A program made the translations under genes and the position numbers. From assembly GCA_963971285.1 (NCBI GenBank), contig OZ020262.1, positions 9,492,745 through 9,556,744 on the forward strand: a DNA stretch of 64,000 nucleotides, written 5' to 3'. This document shows positions 60,471 through 64,000 of the stretch, one piece after another (position 1 is the first letter of the stretch; each line of letters opens with the position of its first letter). The notes under the pieces are model-generated. The model saw only the letters and a program-made list of their open reading frames with translations, did not search any database and was not told the DNA's origin. Origin of the DNA: Astropecten irregularis. Its lineage: Eukaryota; Echinodermata; Asteroidea; Paxillosida; Astropectinidae.

Positions 60471-60628
60471 TAGCGCTCCGCACTTGTGCTAAAAATAGCA
60501 CCGGACCTCAGACAAACATTGCAACCATGCACACATGCGTGGGTGTGCACGTGCATGTACAGTCGTGTGTGAGTCAATGTTTGTCTGACATCCGGGGATT
60601 TTGTGACGTCATTAGTGCGGAGCGCTAT
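60471..60628. mobile_element. palindromic element
   Basis: TAGCGCTCCGCACT and AGTGCGGAGCGCTA ends, with GACAAACATTG and CAATGTTTGTC inside. Confidence 0.85.
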
Positions 60629-60936
60629 ATGAACACTGGTACTATATGAAAGACAAGTATTTCTGCCGAGTGCAATTTTGACGCCTGCGCAAGTTTTAGA
60701 CTGGGCCGGGCCCAATTTTGAATTTAACATTCATTTGGATTTGTTTTTTTAACTGCGGCACGTAGAGCTCTACTTTCACTTCAGTTTATAGGCCTAGGTT
60801 AAAAACGTTGGACACAGCTAATACAGGTTTTCTTTTAAAACAAGTCACTTCTGTCAGACAAACATTTAAAGATTGCGCTCAACATTTCCAATAATGTAGG
60901 CTCAGCTGTTGCAGTAAGGCGTAAATAATTATAAAA

Positions 60937-61073
60937 CATTGAAAGGTGAACAAAGAAAAATTGACTGGAGCAGGATTCGAACCGGCGACCTCCTGTATAC
61001 CGTACAGGCGCTCTACCAACTGAGCTCAGTGACTTCAAAATTCAGTCAGTTTCCCTTGTGGTTATTTGATGAT
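60937..61073 (-). repeat. tRNA-like SINE
   Basis: On the minus strand: GAGCTCAGTTGGTAGAGC, a 5-bp anticodon stem CCTGT/ACAGG with a 7-base loop, GGTTCGAATCCTGCTCC, then the family tail. The base before the anticodon is not T and the acceptor stem is poor, so it is counted as repeat. Confidence 0.8.
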
Positions 61074-61796
61074 TAGAATAATTATTACAGACGGAAATAT
61101 TGAAGTCCATTAATTCAATTCAACTTCGATCATCTCAAAATATTCCTTGCCAAATTTAACTCCCAAATTTTCGCAGAATTAAAAACAAAACACGAAGACT
61201 GAAGACCATAGTCTAGGCTCAGCGTAATTATGCAGTCCCGTACGAAGAATGCGCCATCGGGCGTTTTGAAGTATTCATGATATATCCTGGCCAGTAAGCC
61301 TTGGGGGAGGGGGGGGGGAGGGGGATTTTAATTAAAAGCACCACTCAGTACCACGCGGAGCCATTTGTCATTGATTTCTTTCCGGAGACCTTAACACCTA
61401 CTTGAAGTCTTGACCTCAATTTTTTATTTTGGGGTCAGATTGAGCAATTGCTATGATCATTATATCGTTAGTGTTATCACTCATTTAACCACCTATGGAC
61501 ATATAGGGCGCATTCGCTAACACGGGTCAGCCCTTACTGGGAATGGTCGTGTTTTACTGCACAAAACAAGTGAGAGAATGGGGACGAGGTTAACTGGTGT
61601 TGACCCGGGGGAGCTAAACGAATGCACCCACAGTTAGAAACCAGGAAGTTACATGTAAGCTCTTCTGAATCCCATAGTTAGTACTTAGGAGGCTCAGGCT
61701 GCATCCGAATCTGTTGTCTAGAGCTAGGTCTTCGCTCCATTGGAAATACACGGAGACATCAAGACAATAGACCTAGCCGTAGCTCTGGAAGCCCGT

Positions 61797-62037
61797 TTCG
61801 GACACGGCCCAAGGCTCCGTCTCAGGATCCGTCTCAGGCTCCGGCTCCATTTCATGAATCCATTCTACAATAACGGGTATCAAAAATAGAGACGTTCGGT
61901 TGCGGTTCTGAAGTAGATTCTCTGTTTTTGAAAAAGAAAACAGAGCTTCAGCTTCAGTGAAAAACCACAACCTATATTTCAGCATTTGGATGATGGAGAC
62001 GAAGCTGGAGCCTGATCCTGAGCCCCTTTTCTTAAAC
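61797..62037. mobile_element. family D element inside another palindromic repeat
   Basis: Starts after TCGGACACGGCCC with AAGGCTCCGTCTCAGG and ends TGAGCCCCTTTTCTTAAAC. The flank at 61690-61796 is an inverted repeat of its own (TAGAGCTAGGTC ... GACCTAGCCGTAGCTC). Confidence 0.75.
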
Positions 62038-62097
62038 GCTTTTAGAGCAATTCTGGCTGATCTGTGATAGTAGATTTTGCATAGATATCATGTCTAT

Positions 62098-62255
62098 AGA
62101 CCTTATTCACGTCGCATCCATCTTGTCACCTTGTATATCCAATGGAAAAGATAACACCAATTCTAAAAAAAAAACCGGTACCAGACTGCTTTGAATCCAG
62201 ACTACTTTGATTGCACTGCATAAAATGTAGGATGGATGCACCGTGAATAAGGCTG
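62098..62255. mobile_element. inverted-repeat element, same family as 76-295
   Basis: ATAGACCTTATTCACGTCGC at the left and ATGCACCGTGAATAAGG at the right; inner ATCCATCTTGTCACCTTG is the inverse of the copy near the window start. Confidence 0.75.
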
Positions 62256-64000
62256 GCGTATTAAAAGCCTTTTGAAAATATGAGAAAACGATTGGTAATT
62301 TTCAAGCCCAAATCATATCACTCTCATTGAGAGATCTGTGGAATGATCAGCAGCGCTGAGACCTATTTAGGAGTCGGCGACAGTTTCATAATTAATGTTT
62401 GATGACATGAAAATGTCACAGCGCTGTGCACATGCAAGCAGTTTATAAATAATTATCACATGGAAAAAATATCTAATTGGGTTCGCATGAAGTCATACTT
62501 GTCAATTAACTCATGCACTCTCATTTGTGAAAAGGTCTAGATACATTAATAGGCAGATGTACAATGTGTACTCGCTGTACTGCTGTACATGATCCTGTAT
62601 TAAATTATGAAAATTAGAAATTGTTTCATGATAATTCTAAAAACCAAGTGTGATTCCATAGGGCATTGGTTTTAGCTTCGGTGTTGACAGACGTCCCTGC
62701 GTAGACACACCAACCTGTTGTTCTAGTTCCCGAATAGAATATCTTCCCTCCCTTCATTTAAAAAAAAATTAAATGAAATTATATTGATGAAACAGTTGAA
62801 ATTCATATTCCTGGTATTAGATGCGCTAAAGGTTTCATTTGGCGACATATTTTTTGTAATTAATATCGATGCATATCATTACTGTTATCAGTATCCGCCG
62901 CGAATTATGATATCCCCCCACCCCCAACACCCTAGGGGAGATTGGAGCAGTGACCTGTATCTAGTCGTTAATCCACCTATTCCCGCGGCCATATACGCAA
63001 GCCCCTTACTCTGCCTTGGCCCCAGCCCTAGCCTTCAAAACATGACCATACTTGCTATTTGGCCGTGTGCGAGGCGCGGAGGCAGTGAAGCGATTTATTA
63101 CTATCCCTGTGGTTGGGAACCAGCCGTAAATGAATATAAACTAAGTCCGCATTGAATGACAATACTTGGGACTGATTGCAATGCACGTGTGCATATTTGT
63201 GCTGGCACTATGTCAAAACAATTTTTATTTCCTCATCTTTTATATAGGCCTACTGAAAATAAAGAAATCTACGTGGTTATAGATACCGTACCAATACTTT
63301 CTTGCCCTCTTGTCATTTAGCCTTCGAGAAAGATCCTGTTCGGATTGAATTCGAAACCTGTCAGGCCCTCCTTACTCCAAGCATTTTTATAAATTTCAGG
63401 TCATTTTTTGGGCTGATGAGCAATTTGCAGCAGTTTATTACTTAAGTATTGAAATACCATTTTGTTCATGAATAGTTTGCAGTCAAAAGTTACACTTGTT
63501 TTAGAATAGGGGCCACATTTTTTAATATTTGTACTTTTTTGCTGGTCCCAGGTTGGCTTTTAAAGGATTCAGATTTCATCAAATTATTTTGATAAAATAT
63601 TTCCTGTATTTTTAAGAGAGACTCCACAGGTAAATTCAACAAAACAAATATTAATTGCAATGACATATTGCACCGTGAATGAAGTTTATGTTAATCATTC
63701 ACCAGTGAAACATGAAAACATGCAATTCATTTAGTTAATAACTCAAGAAGAAAGTACCTGTACATGTGTACACATTAACCTACGACAAATGTACACCGCC
63801 AAAAAAATAGGCACTTTATGAAATTACATACATGTACAGTAGACCTATGTAAATTACATGGCTCGTAAATTTGTTTGTGTAAGGGTGCCCCTTTAAATTT
63901 CTGTGGTTCTCATTTCTTTTTCACCTTGAGGGAGGGTCGGTCGGTTGGACAAAAAAAAAGTTTGTTGAAAAAAAATCTGGCTGAATACACAAAAATCTAA

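Larger units (their letters stand above)
61074..64000. other. presumed first intron of the gene at 59224; no exon found
   Basis: Contains elements at 61690-62037 and 62098-62255, a G-rich run at 61303-61323 and the GATCCTGTTCGGATTGAATT repeat at 63333. The plus-strand frame at 62784-63155 has no splice or domain support. Confidence 0.4.

Noticed and set aside
62784-63155. 123-codon plus-strand frame as a later exon of the gene at 59224
   Set aside because: No suitable acceptor or conserved content; sequence looks like random intron.

Overview
This window is eukaryotic genomic DNA: a few intron-containing genes in a large amount of A+T-rich non-coding sequence packed with short inverted-repeat elements. 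I tentatively read it as a marine invertebrate deuterostome, possibly an echinoderm. The reasons are the P-type ATPase beta-subunit genes with GT-AG introns, tRNA-derived SINEs, dense MITEs, and a fold-back element whose inverted ends are tandem minisatellites, a structure known from the sea-urchin TU family. The species cannot be fixed from sequence alone.

The core is a cluster of Na+/K+-ATPase beta-subunit (ATP1B-type) coding units between about 27.2 and 53.2 kb. One complete six-exon gene lies on the minus strand (32355 down to 27230; 354 aa). A second complete six-exon gene starts 2.0 kb away, head to head, on the plus strand (34396 to 45747; 302 aa). Downstream of it, at 50248-53175, lies a full second set of exons 2-6 with the same exon lengths and phases, but no first exon is visible between the two sets. 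Its simplest reading is an alternative 3' cassette sharing the exon at 34396 (307 aa product), although a missed private first exon is possible. All three units have exon junction phases 1,1,1,0,0, one signal-anchor segment, and six matching ectodomain cysteines, so they descend from one ancestor. The 302-aa product ends in Lys-Asp-Glu-Leu, an ER retrieval signal, on the lumenal side of a type II membrane protein.

Two orphan first exons mark other genes that leave the window: a signal-peptide exon on the minus strand at 17388-17305 and a Ser-rich acidic first exon on the plus strand at 59224-59400.

The remainder (1-17 kb, 17.4-27 kb, the 7.4-kb first intron, 54-59 kb, 59.4-64 kb) holds at least five multi-copy inverted-repeat families (named A to E here), many single palindromic elements, three hAT-like elements with exact 8-bp target duplications, tRNA-like SINEs, two arrays of the same 20-bp minisatellite, and a CACCC-rich tract. 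Several elements are nested, which gives a relative insertion order.
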